Part shown: positions 1-5,466 of the stretch, piece by piece
How positions within the stretch are numbered: the first letter of the stretch is position 1
Layout of the letters: each line of letters opens with the position of its first letter
Source: Bacteroidales bacterium
Lineage (GTDB): Bacteria > Bacteroidota > Bacteroidia > Bacteroidales > Muribaculaceae
Reading direction: 5' to 3'
DNA length: 5,466 nt
Assembly (NCBI GenBank): GCA_004557195.1
Contig: SFER01000146.1
Location: 1 to 5,466, forward strand
Made by a program: the position numbers and the translations under genes
Notes under the pieces: model-generated
Seen by the model: only the letters and a program-made list of their open reading frames with translations
What the model was told of the DNA's origin: nothing
Database searches by the model: none

Positions 1-820
1 GGAGTTTGCGGTTCTCCACTCCGCAAGAATCAGCGATTACTCCATTGGAAGAGCCTCGCATATACACATATTGCATCTCGTTGTCGAAACTGTCGCCCAT
101 GAAGAGCACGCCGCCCCATTGTCCTGCCATCATGTCGTAGGTAACATCGGGGAGGACATTGCCGAGACGGTCGCCGCGGAAGTGGATAAATTTCTCCTGC
201 GAGCCGATTGCCTTGAGGGTGCCCTCGACGCGAAGCGCTGCCTTGTCGTGAAACATGAGCGTGGCTCCCGGGTCGATAGTGAGCGTGGCTCCCGGGGCAA
301 CGGTGAGCGTGTCGAAGATAACGTAGGGTCGCTGCGCGGTGAAGCGGGTGTCTTCGGTGATGGTATCGCCGTTGATTCGGTGCACATCGAGCGCCCAGGC
401 GGATAGCGCAACGCGCTGCTCCACGCCGTTGGTAATAAACTCGATATTGTCGATAAATTCCACCGGGTCGAGGCTCGAAGTGGCGCCCACATAGGCTTGC
501 ACGAAGACATAGATGCTGTCTTGTCCGCGCACCTCCACATTGTGGAACTCCTCCCCCTTCATGCCATCGACATTGAGGTAGAATTTGGCTTCGCTCTCCC
601 CCTTGACACGGATGCTGGAGATGTTGAGCATCTTCTTGTGGCGGTTATACACAAGAAACTTCGCCGTGGGAGTTCCCTCCTCGGTGAGAATGGTGTCGAA
701 CGCAAGGGTATCGACCGAAAATTCCAACACGTCGCTGCTCGAAGTGGTGAAGCCGTCTTCGATACACGAAGAAACGAGCGACAGCACTAAAGCGACAAAA
801 ATCAAATATTTTACCTTCAT
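1..820 (-). CDS. Lipoprotein with beta-helix region, 3' end cut off by the window
   Basis: An uninterrupted minus-strand frame runs from the ATG at 820-818 to the left edge, giving 273 residues with no stop; the C-terminus lies outside. Residues 1-19 form a lipoprotein signal: a basic start, a hydrophobic core and the lipobox V-S-S-C with Cys19 as the lipidated residue. Glu21-Asp22 follow the Cys; acidic residues here resemble Bacteroidetes surface-export signals (inference). Residues about 30-145 look beta-rich and Ig-like (for example LVYNRHKKMLNISSIRVKG). From about 165 the sequence becomes repetitive, with PGATL at 176-180 and again at 184-188, then RVEGTLKAIGS and QWGGVLF, typical of right-handed parallel beta-helix (pectin-lyase-like) folds. 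Function is unknown; carbohydrate or surface binding is possible but not shown. Weak promoter candidate: TAATTTAC at 850-843. It follows ackA in the same direction but beyond a terminator, so it is probably a separate unit. Confidence 0.85.
   Translation of the reverse strand, partial: MKVKYLIFVALVLSLVSSCIEDGFTTSSSDVLEFSVDTLAFDTILTEEGTPTAKFLVYNRHKKMLNISSIRVKGESEAKFYLNVDGMKGEEFHNVEVRGQDSIYVFVQAYVGATSSLDPVEFIDNIEFITNGVEQRVALSAWALDVHRINGDTITEDTRFTAQRPYVIFDTLTVAPGATLTIDPGATLMFHDKAALRVEGTLKAIGSQEKFIHFRGDRLGNVLPDVTYDMMAGQWGGVLFMGDSFDNEMQYVYMRGSSNGVIADSCGVENRKL
256..296 (-). repeat. 24-bp-period direct repeat inside the lipoprotein gene
   Basis: A 17-bp sequence (plus strand TGAGCGTGGCTCCCGGG) occurs identically at 256-272 and 280-296, a 24-base period in frame with the codons. 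It encodes the two successive PGATL turns of the lipoprotein's beta-helix region, eight residues apart. The codons are identical as well as the residues, which suggests recent duplication or gene conversion of one short strand-turn unit. Confidence 0.8.
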
Positions 821-864
821 ACCTATTTAAACGCAATGCCCTGTAAATTATTATAATCGGGATG

Positions 865-894
865 AGAAAAGGGGCGCGCCGAGGCGCGTCCCTT
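865..894 (-). terminator. Rho-independent terminator of pta-ackA
   Basis: Arms at 884-894 and 869-879 form an 11-bp GC-rich stem with one mismatch (A-C on the minus-strand RNA) around a 4-base CTCG loop. Read on the minus strand it is followed by a short T-rich run (TTTTCTC). It starts 24 bases after the ackA stop, the expected place for the end of the operon transcript. On the plus strand no T-run follows, so it should act in the minus direction only. Confidence 0.75.
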
Positions 895-917
895 GTATAT
901 TCAAGGAGTTAAATGCC

Positions 918-2126
918 TTAAAGTGCTTCGCCTTTAACGATTTTCTCGGTGTCTTGTGCAATCATCTTCTCCTCGTCGGTGGGGATTACGCACACGGTAA
1001 CACGCGAAGACGGGGTGCTGATAACAGCCTCTTTGCCGCGGATTCCGGCATTGAGAGCGGCATCGATTTCGACGCCCATGAAAGCGAGCGGCTTGCACAC
1101 ATTCTCGCGCACGCCTGTTTGGTTCTCGCCGACACCGCCTGTGAACACGATGATATCCACACCGCCCATTTCGGCAGCGTAGGCGCCTACATATTTGAGG
1201 ATGCGTTGCTCATACATTTCGAGGGCGAGGATAGCGCGCTCGTTTCCGGCATTGACAGCCGCCTCGATTTCGCGCATGTCGGAAGAAATCTCGCTGACAC
1301 CGGCAACACCCGACTCCTTGTTGATGATGCGTTGGATGTCGGCAGCCGAGAGGTTGTGCTTGCCCATGAGGAATGTGATTGCGCCAGGGTCGATGTCGCC
1401 CACGCGGGTGCCCATCATGAGACCCTCGGTGGGAGTAAGACCCATCGAAGTGTCGATGCTCTTGCCATATTTCACTGCGGTGATACTACCGCCGTTGCCC
1501 ACGTGGCAGGTGATGATGCGTTGCTTCTCGATGTCAACGCCGAGGAACTCGCACACACGAGCCGAAACATAGCGGTGGCTTGTTCCGTGAAAACCGTAGC
1601 GGCGCACACCGTCTTCCTTATAATATTTGTAAGGGAGAGCGTAGAGATACGACTTGGCGGGCATAGTCTGGTGGAACGCGGTGTCGAACACAGCCACTTG
1701 TGGCACATCGGGCATAAGTGCCGAGATAGCCTCGATACCGGTGATGTTTGCGGGGTTGTGAAGAGGAGCGATGTCGTAGCACTCCTTCACTTTGTCGATA
1801 ACTTCGGAGGTGATGAGCACACTCTTGTTGAACTTTTCGCCGCCGTGCACCACGCGGTGACCCACGGCATCGATTTCGGCAAACGAAGCGATGCAACCCT
1901 CCTTGGCATCGGTGAGGAGATTGAGTATTGCGCTCACAGCACCTTTGTGGTCGGTATTCCCGAGGTTGAGAATCTCTTTTGAGCCATCGTTGCGCTTGAA
2001 TTTGAGAAATCCGTCGTCGAGACCGATTTTTTCAACGCCACCTTCAGCCATTGTAACATCTCCGGCAGTATCGATAAGTTTGTATTTTACAGAACTGCTG
2101 CCACAGTTGAGAACGAGTATTTTCAT
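918..2126 (-). CDS. ackA: Acetate kinase
   Basis: Cytoplasmic acetate kinase, 402 residues, full family length. It converts acetyl phosphate and ADP to acetate and ATP (reversible), the ATP-forming step of the Pta-AckA acetate pathway. The acetate/sugar kinase family signatures are intact: VLNCGSSSVK at 5-14 (Asn7, Ser10, Ser12), GHRVVHGG at 89-96 (Arg91), APLHNP (His123), VFDTAFH (Asp148), GFHGTSH at 178-184 (His180), CHVGNGGS (His208, Asn211), GTRVGDIDPG (Arg241), FTGGVGEN at 328-335 and IPTDEE near 381-386. These match the substrate- and nucleotide-binding residues known from the Methanosarcina enzyme with almost the same numbering. The ATG at 2126-2124 lies 5 bases after the pta stop, so the two are co-transcribed and perhaps translationally coupled. 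No clear Shine-Dalgarno is seen; the leader is A-rich, as usual in this phylum. Confidence 0.98.
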   Translation of the reverse strand: MKILVLNCGSSSVKYKLIDTAGDVTMAEGGVEKIGLDDGFLKFKRNDGSKEILNLGNTDHKGAVSAILNLLTDAKEGCIASFAEIDAVGHRVVHGGEKFNKSVLITSEVIDKVKECYDIAPLHNPANITGIEAISALMPDVPQVAVFDTAFHQTMPAKSYLYALPYKYYKEDGVRRYGFHGTSHRYVSARVCEFLGVDIEKQRIITCHVGNGGSITAVKYGKSIDTSMGLTPTEGLMMGTRVGDIDPGAITFLMGKHNLSAADIQRIINKESGVAGVSEISSDMREIEAAVNAGNERAILALEMYEQRILKYVGAYAAEMGGVDIIVFTGGVGENQTGVRENVCKPLAFMGVEIDAALNAGIRGKEAVISTPSSRVTVCVIPTDEEKMIAQDTEKIVKGEAL

Positions 2127-2131
2127 GATGA

Positions 2132-3142
2132 TTATTTTTTAAGAGCAATCGCTTGATTGCAAGTGATAATAATAGTTTTCACAATATCTTCGGCGAAGCA
2201 ACCGCGCGAGAGGTCGTTAACCGGAGCGGCAAGGCCTTGGAGGATAGGACCGACAGCCTGCACACCGGCAAGACGCTGCACGAGTTTGTAGGCAATGTTG
2301 CCCACTTCGAGCGACGGGAACACGAGCACATTGGCTTTTCCGGCGATTGGGCTACCGGGAGCCTTGCTTGCACCTACCGAAGGAACGAGTGCGGCATCGG
2401 CTTGCAATTCGCCATCGATTTCGAGCGATGGGTCCATCTCTTTGGCGAGGCGAGTGGCGAGCACCACTTTATCTACATTTTCATGCTTTGCACTACCCTT
2501 GGTAGAGAAGCTTGTCATGGCGATACGCGGCTCGATTCCTGCCACAAACTTGGCGGTCTGTGCTGTAGAGACAGCGATTTGGGCGAGTTCCTCGGCAGTA
2601 GGAGCGGGGACAACCGCACAATCGGCAAACACGAGGACACCATTCTCGCCAAAAGGACTATTCTCGGGGAGCAACATGAGGAATGCGCCCGACACCACGC
2701 TCACACCTTTCACGGTCTTAATCACCTGGAATGCGGCACGGAGCACATTGCCGGTAGTGTTCATAGCACCGGCAACCTGTCCATCGGCTTCACCGGCTTT
2801 GATAAGAAGACAGCCGAAATAGAGCGGATTACGGGCGGTTTTTTCGGCTTCTTCCATAGTTATGCCCTTACTCTTGCGCAATTCAAAGAAGAGTTCGGCA
2901 TATTTTTTGAGCACTTTGGGGTCTTCGGGGTTGTAAAAAGTAGCCTTATCGATATTATAAAGGTTGAGTTTTGCAGCCTCGGCGAGGATATTCTCCTTGT
3001 CGCCGATAAGGATAACATCAGCGATGCCCAGTGCGATAACAGTGTCGGCAGCGGTAAGAGTGCGAGGCTCGGTGCTTTCCGGCAACACAATTCTTTGCTT
3101 GTTAGTACAAGCATTTTGTTTCATTTGTTCAAATAGTCCCAT
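2132..3142 (-). CDS. pta: Phosphate acetyltransferase (short, single-domain)
   Basis: Cytoplasmic phosphotransacetylase: acetyl-CoA plus phosphate to acetyl phosphate plus CoA, feeding AckA just downstream. From the ATG at 3142-3140 it has 336 residues, the length of the catalytic PTA_PTB domain alone, without the N-terminal P-loop/DRTGG extension of the E. coli type. Family motifs are present: GEADGQVAGA at 117-126, SFSTKGSAKH at 211-220, DGELQADAALV at 243-253, FPSLEVGNIAYKL at 275-287 and GPILQGLAAPVNDLSRGC at 298-315. Ser312, Arg313 and Asp319 match the catalytic-site Ser309, Arg310 and Asp316 of the Methanosarcina enzyme. The frame stays open upstream to 3316 (58 more codons). That stretch is AT-rich, has no family similarity and contains the likely promoter, so the start MGLFEQMKQ is preferred. 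The gene ends in a run of six A's before the TAA. Confidence 0.97.
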   Translation of the reverse strand: MGLFEQMKQNACTNKQRIVLPESTEPRTLTAADTVIALGIADVILIGDKENILAEAAKLNLYNIDKATFYNPEDPKVLKKYAELFFELRKSKGITMEEAEKTARNPLYFGCLLIKAGEADGQVAGAMNTTGNVLRAAFQVIKTVKGVSVVSGAFLMLLPENSPFGENGVLVFADCAVVPAPTAEELAQIAVSTAQTAKFVAGIEPRIAMTSFSTKGSAKHENVDKVVLATRLAKEMDPSLEIDGELQADAALVPSVGASKAPGSPIAGKANVLVFPSLEVGNIAYKLVQRLAGVQAVGPILQGLAAPVNDLSRGCFAEDIVKTIIITCNQAIALKK

Positions 3143-3172
3143 AGTGAGTATGTAATCTAAGTTTTGATAACA

Positions 3173-3180
3173 CAAAATTA
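3173..3180 (-). promoter_or_regulatory. Probable pta-ackA promoter, -7 box
   Basis: On the minus strand this reads TAATTTTG, a perfect match to the Bacteroidetes -7 consensus TAnnTTTG. Transcription would start near 3165, leaving a leader of roughly 20-25 bases before the pta ATG. No good TTTG -33 element is seen at the usual 19-21 base distance (the sequence there is AATGT), so the assignment rests on the -7 box and position. Confidence 0.55.
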
Positions 3181-3201
3181 CTATATAAATTTCACTTCTC
3201 A

Positions 3202-3245
3202 CATTAAAAAAAGATAAGAAACGTAGGATTTTAATTTTTTTAATG
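3202..3245. repeat. 11-bp perfect inverted repeat in the divergent intergenic region
   Basis: CATTAAAAAAA at 3202-3212 is matched exactly by its reverse complement TTTTTTTAATG at 3235-3245, with 22 bases between. It lies directly upstream of the pta -7 box, with its near arm over the expected -33 position, and between the divergent pta and START-like genes. It could be an operator, an upstream A-tract element, or chance in AT-rich DNA. Confidence 0.45.
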
Positions 3246-3333
3246 CAAGTTTTTGCCAAAATAGTTGCAATCATGCAATTAATGTATTTATTTAGCAATC
3301 GAAAAGTGAAACACAATTTAATACCTGCAGAAA

Positions 3334-3729
3334 ATGAAAGAACAATACACTATCGAATTTGATATGAGAAGCGTTCCGGTTTCGATACTCTGGAACTACA
3401 TATCATCGCCTCACGGTCTTGAACAGTGGTTTGCCGACCGAGTTGTGCAGGATGGAAAACACCTGAGTTTTTACTGGCGCGGAGCCGAATCGGATGCGGT
3501 GATAGTGTCGATGCGCCCTCCATACTCGATAAAATTGCGATGGCTCGACAACGAAGAAAACAATCTGGGAGAGAAAGTGTTTTTCGAGATGAAAATCGAG
3601 CAGTCGGAGCTCACCGACACCACCACGCTCGCAGTAACCGACTTTGCCACAGCCGCCGACAAGCAGGAGTCGATAGACCTGTGGAACCACGAAATAGAGG
3701 AATTGCAGCGCATTCTCGGGTGCCTGTAG
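3334..3729 (+). CDS. START-like domain protein (SRPBCC superfamily)
   Basis: A 131-residue soluble protein with no signal peptide or membrane segment. It resembles the small Bacteroidetes START-like/AHSA1-type proteins. The N-terminal strand YTIEFDMRSVP is followed by the helix motif PVSILWNYISSPHGLEQWFADRV (residues about 15-37), the classic opening of the helix-grip fold. Beta strands follow, with F-Y-W-R-G, KLRWLD and F-F-E-M-K, then a C-terminal helix (SIDLWNHEIEELQRIL, about 113-128). This fold encloses a hydrophobic pocket for a lipid or other small ligand; the ligand here is unknown. The ATG at 3334 sits in an A-rich context (CAGAAAATG) and the product has typical family length. It is transcribed divergently from pta across 191 bases. 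I see no convincing TAnnTTTG box for it. Confidence 0.85.
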   Translation: MKEQYTIEFDMRSVPVSILWNYISSPHGLEQWFADRVVQDGKHLSFYWRGAESDAVIVSMRPPYSIKLRWLDNEENNLGEKVFFEMKIEQSELTDTTTLAVTDFATAADKQESIDLWNHEIEELQRILGCL

Positions 3730-3770
3730 CGGTGGAGCGATATAGAAAAGAATTGTTAGAAAAGATATAA

Positions 3771-3804
3771 AAGGTGTGAAATAACGCCTTAATTGCTATT
3801 TTTT
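3771..3804 (+). terminator. Weak terminator-like hairpin after the START-like gene
   Basis: AAGGTGT (3771-3777) can pair with ACGCCTT (3784-3790), giving 7 bp with one G-U pair around a 6-base loop. A run of six T's follows at 3799-3804, 8 bases from the stem. Stem strength and spacing are poor, so termination would be partial. The T-run lies just before the promoter box of the next gene. Confidence 0.35.
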
Positions 3805-3807
3805 GCT

Positions 3808-3815
3808 TAACTTTG
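3808..3815 (+). promoter_or_regulatory. Probable promoter of the first OmpH-like gene, -7 box
   Basis: TAACTTTG matches the Bacteroidetes -7 consensus TAnnTTTG exactly. Transcription would begin near 3822 and give a leader of about 80 bases before the ATG at 3904. There is no clear TTTG at the standard -33 distance; the sequence there belongs to the hairpin at 3771-3790. Confidence 0.5.
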
Positions 3816-3903
3816 AAACCGCAGAAATGGCATCACTCTCTTGGTAGAATAAACCATTTGCTCATTTTTGAGTCTAAATAACGAAAACCAAACATTACCG
3901 ACA

Positions 3904-4419
3904 ATGAAAAAAGTAATTTTTATCATCTTAGCATCAATGGCATGTGCAATCACAGCGACGGCACAAAAATATGCTCTTGTAGATATGGAATACATCCTCA
4001 AGAACATCCCTGCATACGAAATGGCAAGCGAGCAACTCAATCAGGTGTCGCAACGCTGGCAGAAAGAAGTGGAAGGAAAAGCCCGCGAAGTGCAAACTCT
4101 CTATGACAACTATAAGAGCGAAATGGTGTTTCTCACCGATGCCCAAAAGACCAAACGCGAAGAGGAAATCACCACCAAAGAGAAAGAAGTCGCTGAATTG
4201 AGATACAAATACTTCGGACCCGAAGGCGAACTCTTCAAGAAACGCCAATCACTTCTCAAGCCAATCCAAGACGACGTGTATAACGCAATAAAGAAAGTGA
4301 GCGAAGAGCGCGGATACATGGTGATTTTCGACCGCGCATCCTCCGAAAGCATCGTTTTTGCCTCTCCAAAAATCGATATTAGCAACGAAGTGCTCACAAA
4401 GTTAGGATATTCAAAATAA
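3904..4419 (+). CDS. ompH: OmpH/Skp-family periplasmic chaperone, first copy
   Basis: 171 residues, the usual Skp/OmpH length. Residues 1-20 are a Sec signal peptide (MKK, hydrophobic core, ATA cleavage site before Gln21). The mature part begins with a short strand KYALVDMEYILKNIP (22-36) and continues as a long charged helix, about 40-135, rich in K, E, Q and R (coiled-coil arms of the jellyfish-like trimer). It ends with the strand region GYMVIFDRASSESIVFA (137-153) and the C-terminal DISNEVLTKLG. Skp proteins bind unfolded outer-membrane proteins in the periplasm and deliver them to the BAM complex; that role is inferred by family. The frame is open from a TTG at 3868, but the ATG at 3904 starts a proper signal peptide and is preferred. 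A paralogue follows 63 bases downstream. Confidence 0.93.
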   Translation: MKKVIFIILASMACAITATAQKYALVDMEYILKNIPAYEMASEQLNQVSQRWQKEVEGKAREVQTLYDNYKSEMVFLTDAQKTKREEEITTKEKEVAELRYKYFGPEGELFKKRQSLLKPIQDDVYNAIKKVSEERGYMVIFDRASSESIVFASPKIDISNEVLTKLGYSK

Positions 4420-4433
4420 ATGTTGTATTTTTG
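4402..4433 (+). promoter_or_regulatory. Probable internal promoter for the second OmpH-like gene
   Basis: TATTTTTG at 4426-4433 matches the -7 consensus TAnnTTTG exactly. TTAG at 4402-4405, 20 bases upstream, is a 3-of-4 match to the -33 TTTG. The -33 part lies inside the last codons of the first chaperone gene and its stop codon (4417-4419) falls in the spacer. The predicted start near 4440 leaves a leader of about 40 bases rich in A and C. Confidence 0.5.
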
Positions 4434-4482
4434 TGCGATTTTTCAAATCACGATATCAAATAACTAAACAACAAATAAACAA

Positions 4483-4995
4483 ATGATTAAAAGAATCTTA
4501 TTAGCAGTGCTCGTAGCACTTCCCCTCTGCCTTTCGGCACAGACATTAAAGTTTGGCACAATCAACTCTCAGGAGATTTTCGCATTGATGCCCGAGAAAA
4601 CAACAGCCGAGCAAACTCTTGCCGAAGTGTCGAAGAAATATGAAGCGGAGTTCACTCGTTTGCAAGAAGAATTCAACAAGAAATTCACCGAATACCAAGC
4701 ACTCGAGAAAGATGCTACCACTCCCGCATCTATCAAAGAACGCCGTATGCAAGAATTGCAAGAAAACCAACGCAAGATTGAAAACTTCCAGCAAATGGCA
4801 AGCCAAGACCTCCAAAAACAACAAGAGGCACTCCTTGCACCTATCTCTGAGAAGATTCGCACTGCAATTTCGGCAGTAGGCAAAGAAAACGGCTTCACAT
4901 TCATCTTCGACCTCTCTATCCCATCGGTAGCATACAGTGGCGAAGGCGCAGTGGACGTAACCCCATTGGTAAAAGCCAAACTCGGTTTGAAATAA
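4483..4995 (+). CDS. ompH: OmpH/Skp-family periplasmic chaperone, second copy
   Basis: 170 residues with a Sec signal peptide (residues 1-19, LSA cleavage site before Gln20). The mature start TLKFGTINSQEIFALMPE (21-38) is the typical Bacteroidetes OmpH opening. A long helical arm from about 40 to 135 is very rich in E, K and Q. It is followed by NGFTFIFDLSIPSVAYSG (136-152) and VDVTPLVKAKLGL. It shares architecture but only modest sequence with the upstream copy, so the duplication is old. It lies 63 bases downstream in the same direction, probably read both from the upstream promoter and from its own. By family it is a periplasmic holdase for outer-membrane proteins. The ATG at 4483 follows an A-rich leader, usual for the phylum. 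A strong terminator lies 30 bases beyond the stop. Confidence 0.94.
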   Translation: MIKRILLAVLVALPLCLSAQTLKFGTINSQEIFALMPEKTTAEQTLAEVSKKYEAEFTRLQEEFNKKFTEYQALEKDATTPASIKERRMQELQENQRKIENFQQMASQDLQKQQEALLAPISEKIRTAISAVGKENGFTFIFDLSIPSVAYSGEGAVDVTPLVKAKLGLK

Positions 4996-5025
4996 TCAGA
5001 AAGACTGAAAATTTCTATATAACTG

Positions 5026-5059
5026 AATCCTCCGGCATCGGCTGTCGGGGGATTTTTTT
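5026..5059 (+). terminator. Rho-independent terminator of the OmpH-like pair
   Basis: AATCCTCCGGCA (5026-5037) pairs with TGTCGGGGGATT (5043-5054) over 12 bp with two G-U pairs and a 5-base loop. The seven-T run at 5053-5059 includes the last two stem bases. This is a textbook terminator 30 bases after the stop of the second chaperone gene. Confidence 0.9.
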
Positions 5060-5216
5060 GCGCCGGGTCGGAGGCGGAGACGAGAGGTGGATATTTCCGC
5101 CCCCGGAGGCGGTGGCAGCCGTGCGTAGCCAATGGCTCGTGGCGTGCGGATATAGGTATGAAAATTGGGCTTGCTTGGTGCGGCGGCTCGGCGGCAAGGG
5201 GGTTCAAGGTGCGTGT

Positions 5217-5251
5217 GCTCCGATGGCGGAGCTTGCGCTGCGTGAGCAGCG
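5217..5251. repeat. Two adjacent short palindromes (REP-like)
   Basis: GCTCCG-ATGG-CGGAGC (5217-5232) and CGCTGC-GTGA-GCAGCG (5236-5251) are both perfect 6-bp stems with 4-base loops, only 3 bases apart. A G-run and TGTTTT follow on the plus strand, faintly terminator-like. The paired arrangement resembles bacterial REP elements, but a relation to any known family is not shown. Confidence 0.5.
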
Positions 5252-5267
5252 GGGGTGTTTTAGATAG

Positions 5268-5285
5268 GGCCAATAAGGCCAATAG
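5268..5285. repeat. Two tandem 9-bp units, GGCCAATAA/G
   Basis: GGCCAATAA at 5268-5276 is followed directly by GGCCAATAG at 5277-5285 and then another GGC. It is a minimal tandem repeat, with eight of nine bases shared, inside the GC-rich intergenic region. Confidence 0.5.
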
Positions 5286-5342
5286 GCATTTTTGCGGTGA
5301 GCGATGCGTTTGCAGCGCGGGGCTTATGGCTGCCATCTGCCT

Positions 5343-5373
5343 GCCCGGGGAGGTCCGCCGACCTGTACCGGGC
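5343..5373. repeat. Two-part stem-loop in the GC-rich intergenic region
   Basis: The outer arms GCCCGG (5343-5348) and CCGGGC (5368-5373) pair perfectly. Inside them AGGTC (5351-5355) pairs with GACCT (5360-5364) around a CGCC loop. The two helices are separated by a small internal loop (GG against GTA). That is 11 perfect base pairs in 31 bases. No T-run follows, so it is not a simple terminator. Confidence 0.5.
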
Positions 5374-5466
5374 TACTACTTGCCTGGTGGAGCGTTGGGG
5401 GTGGCTTCGTGGGGCGCGAGCGCTTCGCTGCGCGCTGCGCATTGTTTTAGTATTGCTTGGATTTCT

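Larger units (their letters stand above)
5060..5466. other. GC-rich intergenic region without a supportable gene
   Basis: No frame here looks like a real gene. The open frames are short, rich in Arg, Pro, Ala and Gly, lack recognisable domains, and overlap one another or run antisense into the second chaperone gene. G+C is about 64% over 5101-5460 (229 of 360 counted), higher than in the chaperone genes beside it. The piece holds many small perfect palindromes: 5097-5112, 5127-5137, 5217-5232, 5236-5251, 5343-5373 and 5414-5435. It could be a dispersed intergenic repeat, a structured RNA or eroded sequence. I recognise no known RNA family, tRNA or rRNA in it. Confidence 0.6.

Noticed and set aside
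71..790. Overlapping plus- and minus-strand short frames at the left end
   Set aside because: The minus-strand lipoprotein frame is open throughout, with a signal peptide, lipobox and beta-helix repeats; the others are shadows.
954..1982. Long plus-strand open frame (342 codons) opposite ackA
   Set aside because: It is fully antisense to a clear acetate kinase gene; the His/Asp/Val-rich product has no recognisable domain and reflects the codon use of ackA.
2153..3136. Long plus-strand open frame (327 codons) opposite pta
   Set aside because: It is fully antisense to pta with all its catalytic motifs, and the His/Gly/Phe-rich product resembles no family. It is a codon-bias shadow.
3143..3316. 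58-codon N-terminal extension of Pta
   Set aside because: It is an in-frame AT-rich translation without similarity to the family, it spans the likely promoter box, and the family length fits the start at 3142.
3904..3945. Possible lipobox in the first OmpH-like protein (SMAC, Cys14)
   Set aside because: The -3 residue is Ser rather than Leu, and a good ATA signal-peptidase I site follows at residue 20. A soluble periplasmic protein is more likely.
5058..5267. 69-codon plus-strand frame in the GC-rich region
   Set aside because: It starts inside the terminator's T-run, has no recognisable domain, and is probably a chance frame through repeat-like sequence.
4569..5336. 255-codon minus-strand frame across the right end
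   Set aside because: Half of it is antisense to the second OmpH-like gene and it crosses the terminator; the product is compositionally odd and has no domain.

Overview
The window looks like an ordinary chromosomal housekeeping stretch from a member of the Bacteroidota, most likely order Bacteroidales. Four things point there. There is a pta-ackA pair with a short single-domain Pta. There are two tandem OmpH/Skp-like genes and a START-like small protein of the Bacteroidetes type. Several start sites are preceded by TAnnTTTG, the -7 promoter element of this phylum. Starts have A-rich leaders rather than clear Shine-Dalgarno sites. A gut Muribaculaceae-like genome is a guess from overall feel only.

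Layout. Positions 1-820 (minus strand) hold the N-terminal 273 residues of a lipoprotein whose second half becomes a right-handed beta-helix; it runs off the left edge. A GC-rich hairpin at about 865-894 ends the operon that follows. Positions 918-3142 (minus strand) hold pta then ackA, 5 bases apart, the acetyl-CoA to acetate pathway that makes ATP. A 191-base AT-rich divergent region (3143-3333) carries the pta promoter and an 11-bp perfect inverted repeat. On the plus strand follow a 131-residue START-like protein (3334-3729) and two periplasmic OmpH/Skp-type chaperone genes (3904-4419 and 4483-4995). Each chaperone gene is preceded by its own promoter-like box, and the pair ends at a strong terminator (5026-5059).

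Positions 5060-5466 contain no gene I can support. This piece is about 64% G+C (counted over 5101-5460), against about 43-50% in two sampled 60-base lines of the neighbouring chaperone genes. It is crowded with short palindromes and may be a dispersed intergenic repeat.

How the genes fit together: pta and ackA form one metabolic unit. The two OmpH-like proteins probably serve outer-membrane protein traffic in the periplasm. The lipoprotein is probably an envelope or surface protein. There is no sign of a mobile element, phage, CRISPR array, tRNA or rRNA, and I see no strong case for an undescribed system. The most unexplained sequence is the GC-rich right end.
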